Positions 43,760 to 52,535 of a DNA stretch of 64,000 bases are shown one piece after another. How positions within the stretch are numbered: position 1 is the stretch's first letter; each line of letters opens with the position of its first letter. The DNA comes from Deltaproteobacteria bacterium (lineage in GTDB: Bacteria; Desulfobacterota; Desulfuromonadia; Geobacterales; Geobacteraceae): assembly GCA_021848385.1 (NCBI GenBank), contig JAJZUQ010000005.1, positions 1 through 64,000 of the forward strand, given 5' to 3'. The position numbers and the translations under genes are program-made. Under the pieces are notes generated by a model. It made no database searches and was not told the DNA's origin. It saw nothing but the letters and a program-made list of their open reading frames with translations.

Positions 43760-44200
43760 ATGCAACTGGGAAAAATACTGTTTGCCACCGATTTTTCAGA
43801 AAACTCCGAGCATGCGTTTGAGTACGCTATCTCTCTTGCCAGGCAGTTCAACGCCAAACTCTACCTGGTCCATGTCATCAACGAACCGGTCGATCTCCGG
43901 GGTTTCTACGTCCCCCACATCTCCTTTGAAAAGCTGGAAAAAGAGATAGAGGAGGGGGCGGAGAAGATGATGCAGAAATTCTGCCAGGCAAAGATGACGG
44001 ATTTTACCAACTATGAATCGTTGATCATCGCCGGCATCCCCTACGAAGAAATCCTGAAAAAAGCCGAAGCGGAAAACATCTCTCTCATTGTTCTGGGAAC
44101 CCAGGGGCGCAAGGGGCTCGATCACTTCCTTTTCGGCAGCACTGCCGAACGGGTTGTCAGGAGTGCCAAGTGCCCGGTCATGACCGTCCGTCTCCCCTGA
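43760..44200 (+). CDS. Universal stress protein (UspA family)
   Basis: The 146-residue protein has the Usp fold start QLGKILFATDFSENSEHAFEYA. The ATP-binding motif is complete: G-T-Q-G-R, then nine residues, then GS (LGTQGRKGLDHFLFGST), so it should bind ATP. It ends CPVMTVRLP. It sits between receiver genes in a signalling cluster, and a terminator follows. Confidence 0.93.
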   Translation: MQLGKILFATDFSENSEHAFEYAISLARQFNAKLYLVHVINEPVDLRGFYVPHISFEKLEKEIEEGAEKMMQKFCQAKMTDFTNYESLIIAGIPYEEILKKAEAENISLIVLGTQGRKGLDHFLFGSTAERVVRSAKCPVMTVRLP

Positions 44201-44231
44201 CGGAAGACTCTGCCGCACCGGGGCGTACGAT

Positions 44232-44261
44232 AAAGGGCAGCCGACCGCTGCCCTTTCTTTT
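44232..44261 (+). terminator. Intrinsic terminator after the universal stress protein gene
   Basis: AAAGGGCAGC pairs perfectly with GCTGCCCTTT over a five-base loop and is followed by CTTTTT. Confidence 0.88.
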
Positions 44262-44299
44262 TCATCCATGACTGCATACGATCGAAATCTCCTGCAGAA

Positions 44300-45505
44300 A
44301 TGAAATATTCTGGCACCTCTATGACAGAACCCACGCAGATATCCACTACGATACTGATCATCGATGACGAAAAAGTCATCCTTGACCTCACCTCTATCAT
44401 ATTGAGAAACCGGGGCTACCAGGTGCTTACTGCCCAGGATGCCATTACGGGTCTTGAGATTGCCGAGGCGCATAGGCCAAAGCTTGTCCTCCTCGATTAC
44501 ATGATGCCCGGCATGGATGGTCTCACCGCCCTCAGGGAGATCAAGAGGCGTTTTCCCGACACCTACGTTATCATGTTTACCGGCAAGGGGAACGAAGAGA
44601 TTGCCGTTGAACTCATGAAGGCCGGTGCCTCGGATTACCTGCTCAAACCGTTCAACAACCAGGATCTTGCCGAACGGATAGAGAACGTCCTTCACATTCG
44701 AGAGATCGAGATGAACAACCGGGAACTGCTTCGGGAGCGGGAACATCTCCTGGCGGAAATCGAGGCATGGAACCATGAACTGGAGGCCCGCGTCCAGGAA
44801 AAGACCGAGGCGCTGCAGCGGGCTCAGGCGGAGATAGTCCAGTCGGAGAAACTTGCCACGTTGGGCTATCTCTCTGCGGGAATGGCTCACGAGATACGGA
44901 ACCCGCTCAATTCCATCAACCTGTTCGTGCAGCTCATCAAGAGCGGCCCGGAAGAGGCTGAGAAACAGGATTACATCGATAAGATCGTCAAAGAGATCGA
45001 CCGGATAGACAACATCCTCCGCAAGCTTCTTGACGCATCCAAGCGTCCGAGGTACGAGATTCGGGATGTGCGGATCGACCAGGTAATCGATGGCATCCTG
45101 GACGTTTTCAGACCCCAGATCGAGGTCAAGCGGGTAACGGTGGAGCGGCACTATCACCGTGTCCCCCCGGCAATACCGGCAGATGCCTCCGAAATCGAGC
45201 AGATATTCACCAACCTCTTTCTCAATTCCCTGCACGAAATCCCTGAAAACGGCATTCTTGGCGTGGAACTGGATCACGACGACCGGGAGATTACCATCCG
45301 GGTAAGCGATAACGGGCCCGGTATCCCCGAGGCAAACATCCCCAACATCTTCGACCCCTTTTTCACCACCAAGAGCAGCGGCACCGGCATGGGGCTGGCG
45401 GTGGTCCTCCGGATAGTCAAGACCTACAAGGGGAAAATCGAGGTGGAGAAAACCGGCGAAAACGGTACCACCTTCCGTATCAGTCTCCCCCTTGGCTCTT
45501 GCTAG
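44300..45505 (+). CDS. Receiver-histidine kinase (REC-HisKA-HATPase)
   Basis: The 401-residue cytoplasmic protein has an N-terminal receiver (ILIIDDEKVILDL, LVLLDYMMPGMDG, DYLLKPFNNQDL), then a coiled-coil linker (about 135-190). The kinase core follows: H-box GMAHEIRNPLNSI, N-box NLFLNSLHEIPENG and G-boxes DNGPGIPEANIPNIFDPFFTTK and GTGMGLAVV. Receiver-first architecture suggests its kinase activity is set by an upstream phosphodonor. ATG 44321 (MTEPTQ) is an alternative start. Confidence 0.93.
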   Translation: MKYSGTSMTEPTQISTTILIIDDEKVILDLTSIILRNRGYQVLTAQDAITGLEIAEAHRPKLVLLDYMMPGMDGLTALREIKRRFPDTYVIMFTGKGNEEIAVELMKAGASDYLLKPFNNQDLAERIENVLHIREIEMNNRELLREREHLLAEIEAWNHELEARVQEKTEALQRAQAEIVQSEKLATLGYLSAGMAHEIRNPLNSINLFVQLIKSGPEEAEKQDYIDKIVKEIDRIDNILRKLLDASKRPRYEIRDVRIDQVIDGILDVFRPQIEVKRVTVERHYHRVPPAIPADASEIEQIFTNLFLNSLHEIPENGILGVELDHDDREITIRVSDNGPGIPEANIPNIFDPFFTTKSSGTGMGLAVVLRIVKTYKGKIEVEKTGENGTTFRISLPLGSC

Positions 45506-45541
45506 ACCTGTTTACCCTTTCCTTTTAGCGCTCTTTTTTGT

Positions 45542-45982
45542 ATGATGCGGGCATCTGAAACCCCCCGTGAGGATGCGATGGAATCCCCCTGCAGAAAAGT
45601 CCTGCTTATCGATGACGACCCTTGTTTTCTCAAGGTATTGTCCGATGCTTTTTCCCAGAGCGGATTCGTGGTCGTTACTGCCGACAACGGCATTGCAGGC
45701 ATAAAATCCTTCATCGACAACGCACCGGATGTGGTGATTTCCGATCTCATCATGCCGCGCATGGGCGGGGTCAGCACCTGCATGGAAATCAAGCGTCTGG
45801 CAGGCGATCGGGATCCGGTCATCATCCTGCTCACCTCTATGTTCCGGGGTGCCCCCCATGAACATGAGATCGCTGAAATGGGAGCCAAGGTTCATATACC
45901 CAAATCCACCAATCCCCTCGATATTGTCATCATTGTCGAACAGCTGCTGGAGCGCCATAAAATCCCGCAGCCTTCCAACTGA
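45542..45982 (+). CDS. Single-domain response regulator
   Basis: A receiver with LLIDDDPCFLKVLSDAF, phosphoacceptor in VVISDLIMPRMGG, switch residues in IILLTSMFRG and lysine in HIPKSTNPLD. The last part deviates from the usual K-P-F pattern. The start could be 45542 or the internal ATG 45578 (MESPCRKVLLIDDD). It follows the receiver-kinase gene by 36 bases and may be its partner. Confidence 0.9.
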   Translation: MMRASETPREDAMESPCRKVLLIDDDPCFLKVLSDAFSQSGFVVVTADNGIAGIKSFIDNAPDVVISDLIMPRMGGVSTCMEIKRLAGDRDPVIILLTSMFRGAPHEHEIAEMGAKVHIPKSTNPLDIVIIVEQLLERHKIPQPSN

Positions 45983-45990
45983 TCGTCCCC

Positions 45991-47598
45991 ATGCCCTTTC
46001 TGCTGCGCAATCTTATCCTCAATCTTGACGAAGCTGATGACCGGCTCGTAAATCTGCTGTGCGACCGCTTTGGCCTGCACCCATCGGCTGTCCTCTCCTT
46101 TAATCTCGTGCGGAAAGGGATCGACGCCCGTAAGAAACCGCGCATCAAGATTGTCTGCACGGTGGAATTCACTCTCGACGACGAAAGGTCATTCTGGGAG
46201 CGTTACGGCGGTGATTCCGACCTCACACAGATTCCGGCTTCGCCCGAAACGGTTCTTCCCCGTCTGACTGATTCCCGAAGGATCGTGATTGTCGGCGCTG
46301 GCCCGGCGGGGCTGTTCACCGCGCTTCGGCTTACCGAGTACGGCCTTTCCCCACTGCTCCTGGAACGGGGGAAGCCAGTTTCTGACCGGGTCAGGGACGT
46401 TCAGGCGTTCTGGAGCGGCGGAGAGCTTGATCCGGAGAGCAATGTCCAGTTCGGTGAAGGGGGGGCGGGGACATTTTCCGATGGCAAGCTGACGACCCGG
46501 GTGAAGGATCCCAACATCCACTATGTTCTTGACCGGTTTGTGCGGTTCGGTGCCCCGCAGGAGATCCTCTGGCTGGCCAAGCCCCATATCGGTACCGACC
46601 AGCTGCGTGGAGTGGTGACGACTCTTCGCCAGCACCTGGAAACACAGGGGGTGACGATCCGCTTCCAGAAGCGGCTCACTGACCTCGTCGTTCATAATGG
46701 CAGGCTGAAAGGCGCGATAATAGATGGGCGCGAGGAATGCCCTTGTGATATACTGGTGCTTGCGCCGGGGCACAGCGCACGCGATACCTACCGGATGCTG
46801 GCGGAGCGCCAGCTCCACCTGGAGCCCAAGCCGTTTGCCATCGGGGTGCGGGTGGAACATCCCCAGGAGCTGATCAACCGGATACAGTACGGTCTTGCGT
46901 CCCACCCTCGGCTTCCCCCGGCCGATTATCAGCTGACCTACAATAATTCCGGCACCGGCCGCTCCGCCTATTCCTTTTGCATGTGTCCGGGAGGCGTGGT
47001 GGTGGCCAGCGCGTCAGAGGCGGGGGGGGTGGTGACCAACGGCATGAGCGGTCACCTTCGCAATGCTCCCTTTGCCAACAGTGCACTGGTGGTGTCGGTA
47101 GGGCGGAAGGATTTCCCCGGCGGCGGTCCCCTTGCAGGGGTAGAGTTCCAACGTCAATGGGAGAGGGTGGCATTCCGCATCGGCGGGGGCGATTACCGGG
47201 CCCCCGCCCAGAACATGCTGTCGTTTCTTGGCCATCCGGGGTCCCACCCCCTGACCTCCTCATATCGTCCAGGGGTGCGGGAAGCCGATCTCACGCAGGT
47301 GTTGCCGGACTACGTGGTGTCAACACTGCGGGAAGGCCTGGTTCATTTCGACCGGAAGATGCGGGGCTTTGTCACCGGTGAGGCGACCCTGACCGGCGTG
47401 GAAACACGGACCTCGGCTCCGCTCCGGATCGTGCGGGGGGAAGACTTCCAGTCGGTCTCTTTGGCGGGGCTTTATCCTGCCGGCGAGGGGGCCGGCTATG
47501 CCGGCGGGATCATGAGTGCCGCCCTGGACGGCATCCGGGTGGCGGACGCAATTGCCAACAGTTTGCATTGCAGCCAGCAAACCGCAGAGCCACAATAA
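45991..47598 (+). CDS. FAD-dependent dehydrogenase of unknown substrate (COG2509-like)
   Basis: The 535-residue protein has a small N-terminal domain (about 1-95), then an FAD-binding Rossmann motif IVIVGAGPAGLFTALRLTEYG. The signatures QFGEGGAGTFSDGKLTTRVKDP and GVRVEHPQELINRIQYG are those of uncharacterised FAD dehydrogenases. The C-terminal flavin motif is GLYPAGEGAGYAGGIMSAALDGI. The two cysteines in SFCMCPGG may be redox-active. It is a soluble protein whose natural substrate is unknown. It follows the receiver gene closely but has no obvious functional tie to it. Confidence 0.9.
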   Translation: MPFLLRNLILNLDEADDRLVNLLCDRFGLHPSAVLSFNLVRKGIDARKKPRIKIVCTVEFTLDDERSFWERYGGDSDLTQIPASPETVLPRLTDSRRIVIVGAGPAGLFTALRLTEYGLSPLLLERGKPVSDRVRDVQAFWSGGELDPESNVQFGEGGAGTFSDGKLTTRVKDPNIHYVLDRFVRFGAPQEILWLAKPHIGTDQLRGVVTTLRQHLETQGVTIRFQKRLTDLVVHNGRLKGAIIDGREECPCDILVLAPGHSARDTYRMLAERQLHLEPKPFAIGVRVEHPQELINRIQYGLASHPRLPPADYQLTYNNSGTGRSAYSFCMCPGGVVVASASEAGGVVTNGMSGHLRNAPFANSALVVSVGRKDFPGGGPLAGVEFQRQWERVAFRIGGGDYRAPAQNMLSFLGHPGSHPLTSSYRPGVREADLTQVLPDYVVSTLREGLVHFDRKMRGFVTGEATLTGVETRTSAPLRIVRGEDFQSVSLAGLYPAGEGAGYAGGIMSAALDGIRVADAIANSLHCSQQTAEPQ

Positions 47599-47615
47599 AA
47601 ACGGAAAACCGAATT

Positions 47616-47726
47616 GACAGGGATACACAGGATGATCAGGATAAAATCCGATAATCGCTTCTATCCTATGACGTGACGGTTTTACCCTTGTTACCCTCGT
47701 TCGAGATTTTCTCGGTGACCTCCGTG
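47616..47726 (+). repeat. Short 9-base-phase repeats in the spacer before the YhaM-like gene
   Basis: Three 9-base arrays follow each other: GACAGGGAT/ACACAGGAT/GATCAGGAT (47616-47642), TTACCCTTG/TTACCCTCG (47682-47699) and TTCTCGGTG/ACCTCCGTG (47709-47726). The units differ but the 9-base phase is constant within each array. Confidence 0.5.
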
Positions 47727-47762
47727 GTAAAATTTGTTTTCAAAAGTCTTAAGGAGAGTAAT

Positions 47763-48863
47763 TTGCGCAAAACATACGTAGCAGATATCCGGGAACGGGA
47801 CCAGGTGGATGCGGTCTTCCTCGTCAAGGACAAGATCATGGCCATGGCCAAGAACGGCAAGCCGTACCTGACGCTTCGCCTCATGGACAAGAGCGGCGAG
47901 GTGGAGGCCAAGGTGTGGGACAACGTGGACGCCCTGGCGGCCACCTTCGGGAGGGACGACTTCATCGCCATCCGGAGCAAGGCGACGGTCTATCTGGGGA
48001 AAATGCAGCTGATCATCTCCGAACTGCGGCGCATTCCGGATGAGGAGGTGAAACTGGCCGATTTCCTCCCCGAAACGGACCGGAACATCCAGGAGATGGA
48101 GACCGAACTCGCAGCACTCCGCTCGACCCTGGCTGACGACAACCTTCGGCAGCTCCTGTCGGCCTTTTTCGACGACCCCGAGCTTATGGCCTCCTACCGG
48201 CTTGCGCCAGCGGCCAAGGGGATGCACCATGTCTATCTGGGCGGGCTCCTGGAGCACTCCCTTGCAGTAGCCAAGCTGGTGGACAGTATCGTGCCGCTGT
48301 ACGCGGGTATAAACCGCGATCTCCTCATTGCCGGGGCACTGCTCCACGACGTGGGGAAGGTGCGGGAGATGGCCTACCAGCGCTCTTTCGACTACACCGA
48401 CGAGGGGAAACTCCTGGGTCACATCACCATCGGCGTGGAGATGATCCAGGAGAAGCTTGTCACTCTCCCCGGTTTCCCGCCGGAGTTGGCCATGCTTCTC
48501 AAGCACATGCTCCTCTCCCACCACGGCCAGTACGAATACGGCTCACCCAAGCGTCCCAAGACGCTGGAGGCGACCATTCTCAACTATCTGGACGATCTGG
48601 ATTCCAAGATCAACGGCATCCGCACCCATATCCGGAAGGAGCCGGACAACCCGTCCCGCTGGACCGCCTACCACCGTCTCTATGACCGCTACTTCTTCAA
48701 GGAGAACGGTCTTGAAGGAGACGAGCAGCCGCTGCCGGTAGAGGTGGTTCCCGAAGAGCAGGTACCTGCTCCCCGCGAGCAGGGAAGGGAAGGGAAAGAA
48801 CGGAAAAACTTTCACAACAACCCCTTCGAGCAGCTGAAGGAAAAGAACCTGGACCTGTTCTGA
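47763..48863 (+). CDS. YhaM-like 3'-5' exoribonuclease with OB fold and HD domain
   Basis: The start is TTG 47763 (then RKTYVADIRERDQVDAVFLV), seven bases after AAGGAG, giving 366 residues. An OB-fold nucleic-acid-binding domain (about 15-95, YLTLRLMDKSGEVEAKVWD) is followed by an HD phosphohydrolase domain. The HD domain shows GGLLEHSLAVAKL, GALLHDVGKVREM and LLSHHGQYEYGSP. This is the YhaM arrangement of RNA-trimming nucleases. The C-terminal tail is charged and low-complexity. Confidence 0.9.
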   Translation: MRKTYVADIRERDQVDAVFLVKDKIMAMAKNGKPYLTLRLMDKSGEVEAKVWDNVDALAATFGRDDFIAIRSKATVYLGKMQLIISELRRIPDEEVKLADFLPETDRNIQEMETELAALRSTLADDNLRQLLSAFFDDPELMASYRLAPAAKGMHHVYLGGLLEHSLAVAKLVDSIVPLYAGINRDLLIAGALLHDVGKVREMAYQRSFDYTDEGKLLGHITIGVEMIQEKLVTLPGFPPELAMLLKHMLLSHHGQYEYGSPKRPKTLEATILNYLDDLDSKINGIRTHIRKEPDNPSRWTAYHRLYDRYFFKENGLEGDEQPLPVEVVPEEQVPAPREQGREGKERKNFHNNPFEQLKEKNLDLF

Positions 48864-48900
48864 CGGGGATTTCTTCAGTTCAACTTAAGCGAGGAATGCA

Positions 48901-49530
48901 ATGCTATTTGAAACCGTTGTTGTCGGCCCGTTGGAGGTGAACTGCTTCATTCTCGGTTGCGAGGAGAGCGGCGAGGGGGTGGTGGTCGATCCGGGGGCGG
49001 ACGCGGAGCGCGTTCTGGCGGCAGTTGCCCGCCTCGGGCTGAAGATCAGTTATGTCATCAACACCCACGGACACTTCGACCACGTGGGGGGAAACAGGGC
49101 TGTCCTGGCCGCCACCGGAGCCCAGCTTCTTATCCACGAAGGGGACATCCACTATCTGCCCCGTGCCGCCGACGCGGCCGCCATGTACAACCTTGTCACG
49201 GAGAATTCCCCACGACCCGACCGGGCACTGGAGGATGGCATGATCATCACGTTCGGCAATCATTCCCTCAAGGTGCTCCATACGCCGGGGCACTCGCCGG
49301 GGGGGTGCTGCCTTTACCTGGCCGCGGAAGGGATCGTTATAACGGGCGATACCCTGTTTGCCGACGGGGTCGGGAGGACCGATTTCCCCGGCTGCTCGCA
49401 CCAGGCGCTGATCGAGAGCATCCGAGACCAGCTCATGACCCTGCCGGACGAAACCCGGGCCTATCCGGGGCATGGGCCGTCCACCACCATCGGTCACGAA
49501 CGGCTGCACAATCCGTATATTTCACTCTGA
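48901..49530 (+). CDS. Metallo-beta-lactamase fold hydrolase (GloB-like)
   Basis: The 209-residue protein has the zinc motif THGHFDHVGG, then HTPGHSPGGCCLYL, TGDTLFADGVGRTDFPG and a final PGHGPSTTIGHE. It resembles the glyoxalase II-like group without the C-terminal glutathione domain, so thioester hydrolysis is plausible but unproved. AAGCGAGGA precedes the ATG. coaBC follows after ten bases. Confidence 0.9.
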   Translation: MLFETVVVGPLEVNCFILGCEESGEGVVVDPGADAERVLAAVARLGLKISYVINTHGHFDHVGGNRAVLAATGAQLLIHEGDIHYLPRAADAAAMYNLVTENSPRPDRALEDGMIITFGNHSLKVLHTPGHSPGGCCLYLAAEGIVITGDTLFADGVGRTDFPGCSHQALIESIRDQLMTLPDETRAYPGHGPSTTIGHERLHNPYISL

Positions 49531-49540
49531 CGGAGGCACT

Positions 49541-50731
49541 ATGCTGAAGGATAAAGTGGTAGTACTCGGTGTCACCGGCGGTATCGCCGCCTACAAGGGG
49601 GTGGAGCTTCTCCGTCTGCTGACCAAGGCCGGCGCCACCGTTCATGTCATCATGACCAGGTCCGCCACGGAGTTCGTGACGCCGCTCACCTTTCAGACCC
49701 TCTCCATGAACCCGGTCCACACGGAGATCTTCAACCTCATCTCCGAGCAGGAGATCGGCCATATCTCCCTGGCCGACCGGGCGGACCTGTTCATCATCGC
49801 CCCGGCAACCGCCAACGTCATCGGCAAGCTGGCCAACGGCATCGCCGACGACATGCTCACCACCACGGTCATGGCCACGAAAGCGCCGGTCCTCATCGCT
49901 CCGGCCATGAACGTCAATATGTACCAGAACCCCATCTACCGGGAGAACGAGGAGCGGCTCAGGACCCACGGCTACCTCTTTGTGGAGCCGGTCCGGGGGA
50001 TGCTCGCCTGCGGCTGGGAGGGGGAGGGAAAACTCCAGGACCCTGCGGCCATTTTCGAGGCGGCCATGGCAGTCCTGACTCCCAATGACCTGGCCGGGGA
50101 GTGCGTACTGGTGACAGCCGGACCGACCAGGGAAGAACTGGACCCGGTTCGTTTCATCAGCAACTACTCTTCGGGAAAGATGGGGTATGCCATAGCCCGG
50201 GCGGCCAGCCGCCGTGGTGCCCGGGTCACCCTGGTGACGGGGCCGACCTGTCTCGACGCCCCCTGGGGGGTAGAGATCGTCCCGATAACCAGTGCCCTGG
50301 AGATGCGGGATGCAGTGCTGGAGCGGTACGCCTCCTCGTCCGTCGTCATCAAGGCGGCGGCCGTGGCGGATTACCGCCCTGCCCGGCGCGCAGTGGACAA
50401 GGTCAAGAAGAGCGATCAGCCCGAAACTGTGGAACTGGTGCGGAATCCCGACATTCTTGCGGAGTTGGGGGCGAACAAGGGGGGGCAGTATCTGGTCGGC
50501 TTTGCCGCCGAGACCGAAAGCCTACTGGAGAATGCTGCGAAAAAATTGAACGGGAAGAACCTGGATCTTATCGTGGCCAACGACGTGGGCCAGACCGGGG
50601 CAGGTTTCAACGTGGACACCAACATCGTCAGGCTCCTTTTCCGGGATGGCCGGGTGGAGGAGCTGCCGCTCATGGAGAAGGACGACGTGGCGAACGTGAT
50701 ACTCGATCGGGTGATGGAAGGGAAAGGTTGA
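49541..50731 (+). CDS. coaBC: Bifunctional phosphopantothenoylcysteine decarboxylase/synthetase CoaBC
   Basis: The protein joins cysteine to 4'-phosphopantothenate and decarboxylates the product in coenzyme A synthesis. The start MLKDKVVVLGVTGGIAAYKG at 49541 has GGAGG upstream, giving 396 residues. The CoaC part (about 1-180) shows IIAPATANVIGKLANGIADD, APAMNVNMYQNP and MLACGWEGEGKL. The CoaB part shows VTAGPTREELDPVRFISNYSSGKMG, AAVADYRPA and GFAAETE. The stop TGA is inside the first unit of a 13-copy heptamer array. Confidence 0.96.
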   Translation: MLKDKVVVLGVTGGIAAYKGVELLRLLTKAGATVHVIMTRSATEFVTPLTFQTLSMNPVHTEIFNLISEQEIGHISLADRADLFIIAPATANVIGKLANGIADDMLTTTVMATKAPVLIAPAMNVNMYQNPIYRENEERLRTHGYLFVEPVRGMLACGWEGEGKLQDPAAIFEAAMAVLTPNDLAGECVLVTAGPTREELDPVRFISNYSSGKMGYAIARAASRRGARVTLVTGPTCLDAPWGVEIVPITSALEMRDAVLERYASSSVVIKAAAVADYRPARRAVDKVKKSDQPETVELVRNPDILAELGANKGGQYLVGFAAETESLLENAAKKLNGKNLDLIVANDVGQTGAGFNVDTNIVRLLFRDGRVEELPLMEKDDVANVILDRVMEGKG

Positions 50732-50816
50732 AGGTTGAAGGTTGAAGGCTGAAGGTTGACGGCTGAAGGCTGAAGGTTGAAGGTTGAAGGCTGAAGGTTG
50801 AAGGTTGAAGGTTGAC
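50726..50816 (+). repeat. 13-copy heptamer array (GGTTGAA/GGCTGAA)
   Basis: Thirteen consecutive 7-base units with no phase break: mainly GGTTGAA, with GGCTGAA and GGTTGAC variants. The coaBC stop (50729-50731) is in the first unit. The array runs to two bases before the stop codon of the convergent phospholipase-like gene, filling the whole spacer. Confidence 0.9.
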
Positions 50817-50818
50817 GG

Positions 50819-51727
50819 TTATTCGGTGGAGAGTATCTGCAGGAGATGCTCAGGTTCCCAGATCGCCTCGCGCAGCTTTCCTTTCATCTCGTCCAGTTGC
50901 TCCAGGGCCTGTTCTTTGGTCAGCTTGCCGCTCCGGTAGAGGAGCCGCAGGTTCTTGCGCACCGCTTCGGCGGTCACCAGCGCCCGTTCGCCGGTGGGGT
51001 CGGCGTGGAAGTAGCGTGACCCCTCCATCTCGTTGAGGAAGTCGAACACCGCCTCCTGGGCGAGCCCCATGTACTCCTCCCGGTCGCTCTCGTCCAGGTT
51101 GTAGCGGGAGGTGTCGCTCAAGGTCTGCAGCACCTGCTGCCACTTTTCCAGCCGGCTCACCAGGAGGATGGAGTTGAAGATCCGCTTGTTGGTGCCGAAG
51201 GAGAAGATGGTGTCCGACAGGACCTTGCGCAGCAGGGCATCGTTGGCCCGGTAGTTCTCCTGGGATACCTTCCGGGCAGTCTCCCATATCTCCCGCTCCA
51301 CGAAGTTCTCGAAGCGCATCTCCCAGTAGGCATGCTTCAGGGTCAGGGTGGCGAAGCTCCGCATCACCTTGAACGGGACGAAATAGTTGTGGGCTATGGT
51401 GTCGGCTGCCAGATGGGAGAGATAGCCGTAGGCGCAGGCCTTCTGGGGATCGGGGCCGGCGTTCTCCAGGATCTTCATCCCCACCTGCCAGCGGTGGCAG
51501 TGAAGGAGGAAGTGGGTGAATTTCTTGCCGATGGTGATGTCGGCGGCGACGCAGCCGTAGAGGAAGTCGTAGGGGTAGGCTTCAATCACGGCAGCTATGG
51601 TTGGGCGGATTGCCGTCAGGTTGTTCAGTACCGCCGTTCCCAGCTGCAGGTGAATACCACCCCCCCAGGCCAGGGCGTCGGCGGGGGTGCATATGATAAG
51701 CAGCAGCGCTGCCCCGATGAATAGCAT
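50819..51727 (-). CDS. Zinc-dependent phospholipase C-like protein, secreted
   Basis: From ATG 51727 (MLFIGAALLLIICTPADALA) the protein has 302 residues with a signal peptide; the open frame further upstream is compositionally unlike coding sequence. The mature start AWGGGIHLQLGTAV and the motif GYLSHLAADTIAHNYF match the zinc-dependent phospholipase C fold. Histidine and aspartate ligands are visible in FLLHCHRWQ. No ribosome binding site precedes the ATG, and the divergent glycosylase starts only 48 bases away. The C-terminal half is helical and highly charged. Its lipid substrate is unknown. Confidence 0.78.
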   Translation of the reverse strand: MLFIGAALLLIICTPADALAWGGGIHLQLGTAVLNNLTAIRPTIAAVIEAYPYDFLYGCVAADITIGKKFTHFLLHCHRWQVGMKILENAGPDPQKACAYGYLSHLAADTIAHNYFVPFKVMRSFATLTLKHAYWEMRFENFVEREIWETARKVSQENYRANDALLRKVLSDTIFSFGTNKRIFNSILLVSRLEKWQQVLQTLSDTSRYNLDESDREEYMGLAQEAVFDFLNEMEGSRYFHADPTGERALVTAEAVRKNLRLLYRSGKLTKEQALEQLDEMKGKLREAIWEPEHLLQILSTE

Positions 51728-51774
51728 AGGGGTAAATGATATTGAATATTTACGCAAATGTAAAGGGGTTTGGG

Positions 51775-52530
51775 ATGACGGCGGATGGATCGGCGGCCGA
51801 TCTGGTCGCCTCGTTGAAGGGGTACCTGGAGGAGTTGCGGGAAAGCGGTGTGGATGGGCTGTCGTGGGCTTCCGTACAGGAGCGGGCCGGAGTTGAACCG
51901 GCAACCGAGGCGGTTGTGCCTGGTGAAGTTGCAACTTCCCGGGAAGGTGAAACTCTCGAACAGATCCGTGCGGAGCTGGGAGAGTGCCAGCGCTGCCCCC
52001 TCTGCACAAGGAGGACCAACCTGGTGTTCGGAACCGGAAATCCCGGGGCCCGTCTCCTCTTTGTCGGCGAGGCCCCCGGCCGGGATGAGGATCTTCAGGG
52101 GGAGCCGTTCGTGGGTGAGGCGGGACAGATTCTGAACCGTATCATTACCCGCATGGGGCTGAAGCGCGAGGATGTTTACATCTGCAATGTCCTCAAGTGC
52201 CGTCCGCCCGGGAACCGCAACCCGGAACCAGCCGAGATCGAACAATGCGGGCCGTTCCTCCTCCGCCAGGTGCAGGCGATCGCTCCGGAGATTATCGTTG
52301 CGCTCGGCACATTCGCTGCCCAGACCCTTCTGGGGACCAAGGCCCCCATCTCCAAGCTGCGCGGCACGTTCCACGATTACCACGGCATCCCCCTCATGCC
52401 GACCTTTCACCCTTCTTTTCTTCTGCACAACAAAAAGGATACGGGTAAATTCTGGGACGTCTGGGATGACATGGTAAAAGTACTGGGGAAACTTGATATG
52501 CCGGTACCTGACGTGAAGCGGAAAGAGTGA
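51775..52530 (+). CDS. Uracil-DNA glycosylase, family 4 type ([4Fe-4S])
   Basis: The start MTADGSAADLVASLKGYLEE at 51775 has AAGGGG upstream, giving 251 residues. The N-terminal 80 residues are a variable extension. The catalytic domain has cluster cysteines in CQRCPLC, the motif GEAPGRDEDLQGEPFVGEAGQ, CNVLKCRPPGNRNP and FHPSFLLHNK. It removes uracil from DNA. The first part of the extension is rich in Ala, Glu and Val. Confidence 0.93.
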   Translation: MTADGSAADLVASLKGYLEELRESGVDGLSWASVQERAGVEPATEAVVPGEVATSREGETLEQIRAELGECQRCPLCTRRTNLVFGTGNPGARLLFVGEAPGRDEDLQGEPFVGEAGQILNRIITRMGLKREDVYICNVLKCRPPGNRNPEPAEIEQCGPFLLRQVQAIAPEIIVALGTFAAQTLLGTKAPISKLRGTFHDYHGIPLMPTFHPSFLLHNKKDTGKFWDVWDDMVKVLGKLDMPVPDVKRKE

Positions 52531-52535
52531 ATAGA

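Noticed and set aside
43796-45277. Long minus-strand open frame (493 codons) opposite the stress-protein and kinase genes
   Set aside because: The plus strand has clear Usp and kinase motifs; the antisense protein has none.
50726-50816. Tandem array considered as a CRISPR
   Set aside because: Units are 7 bases with no spacers and no cas genes.
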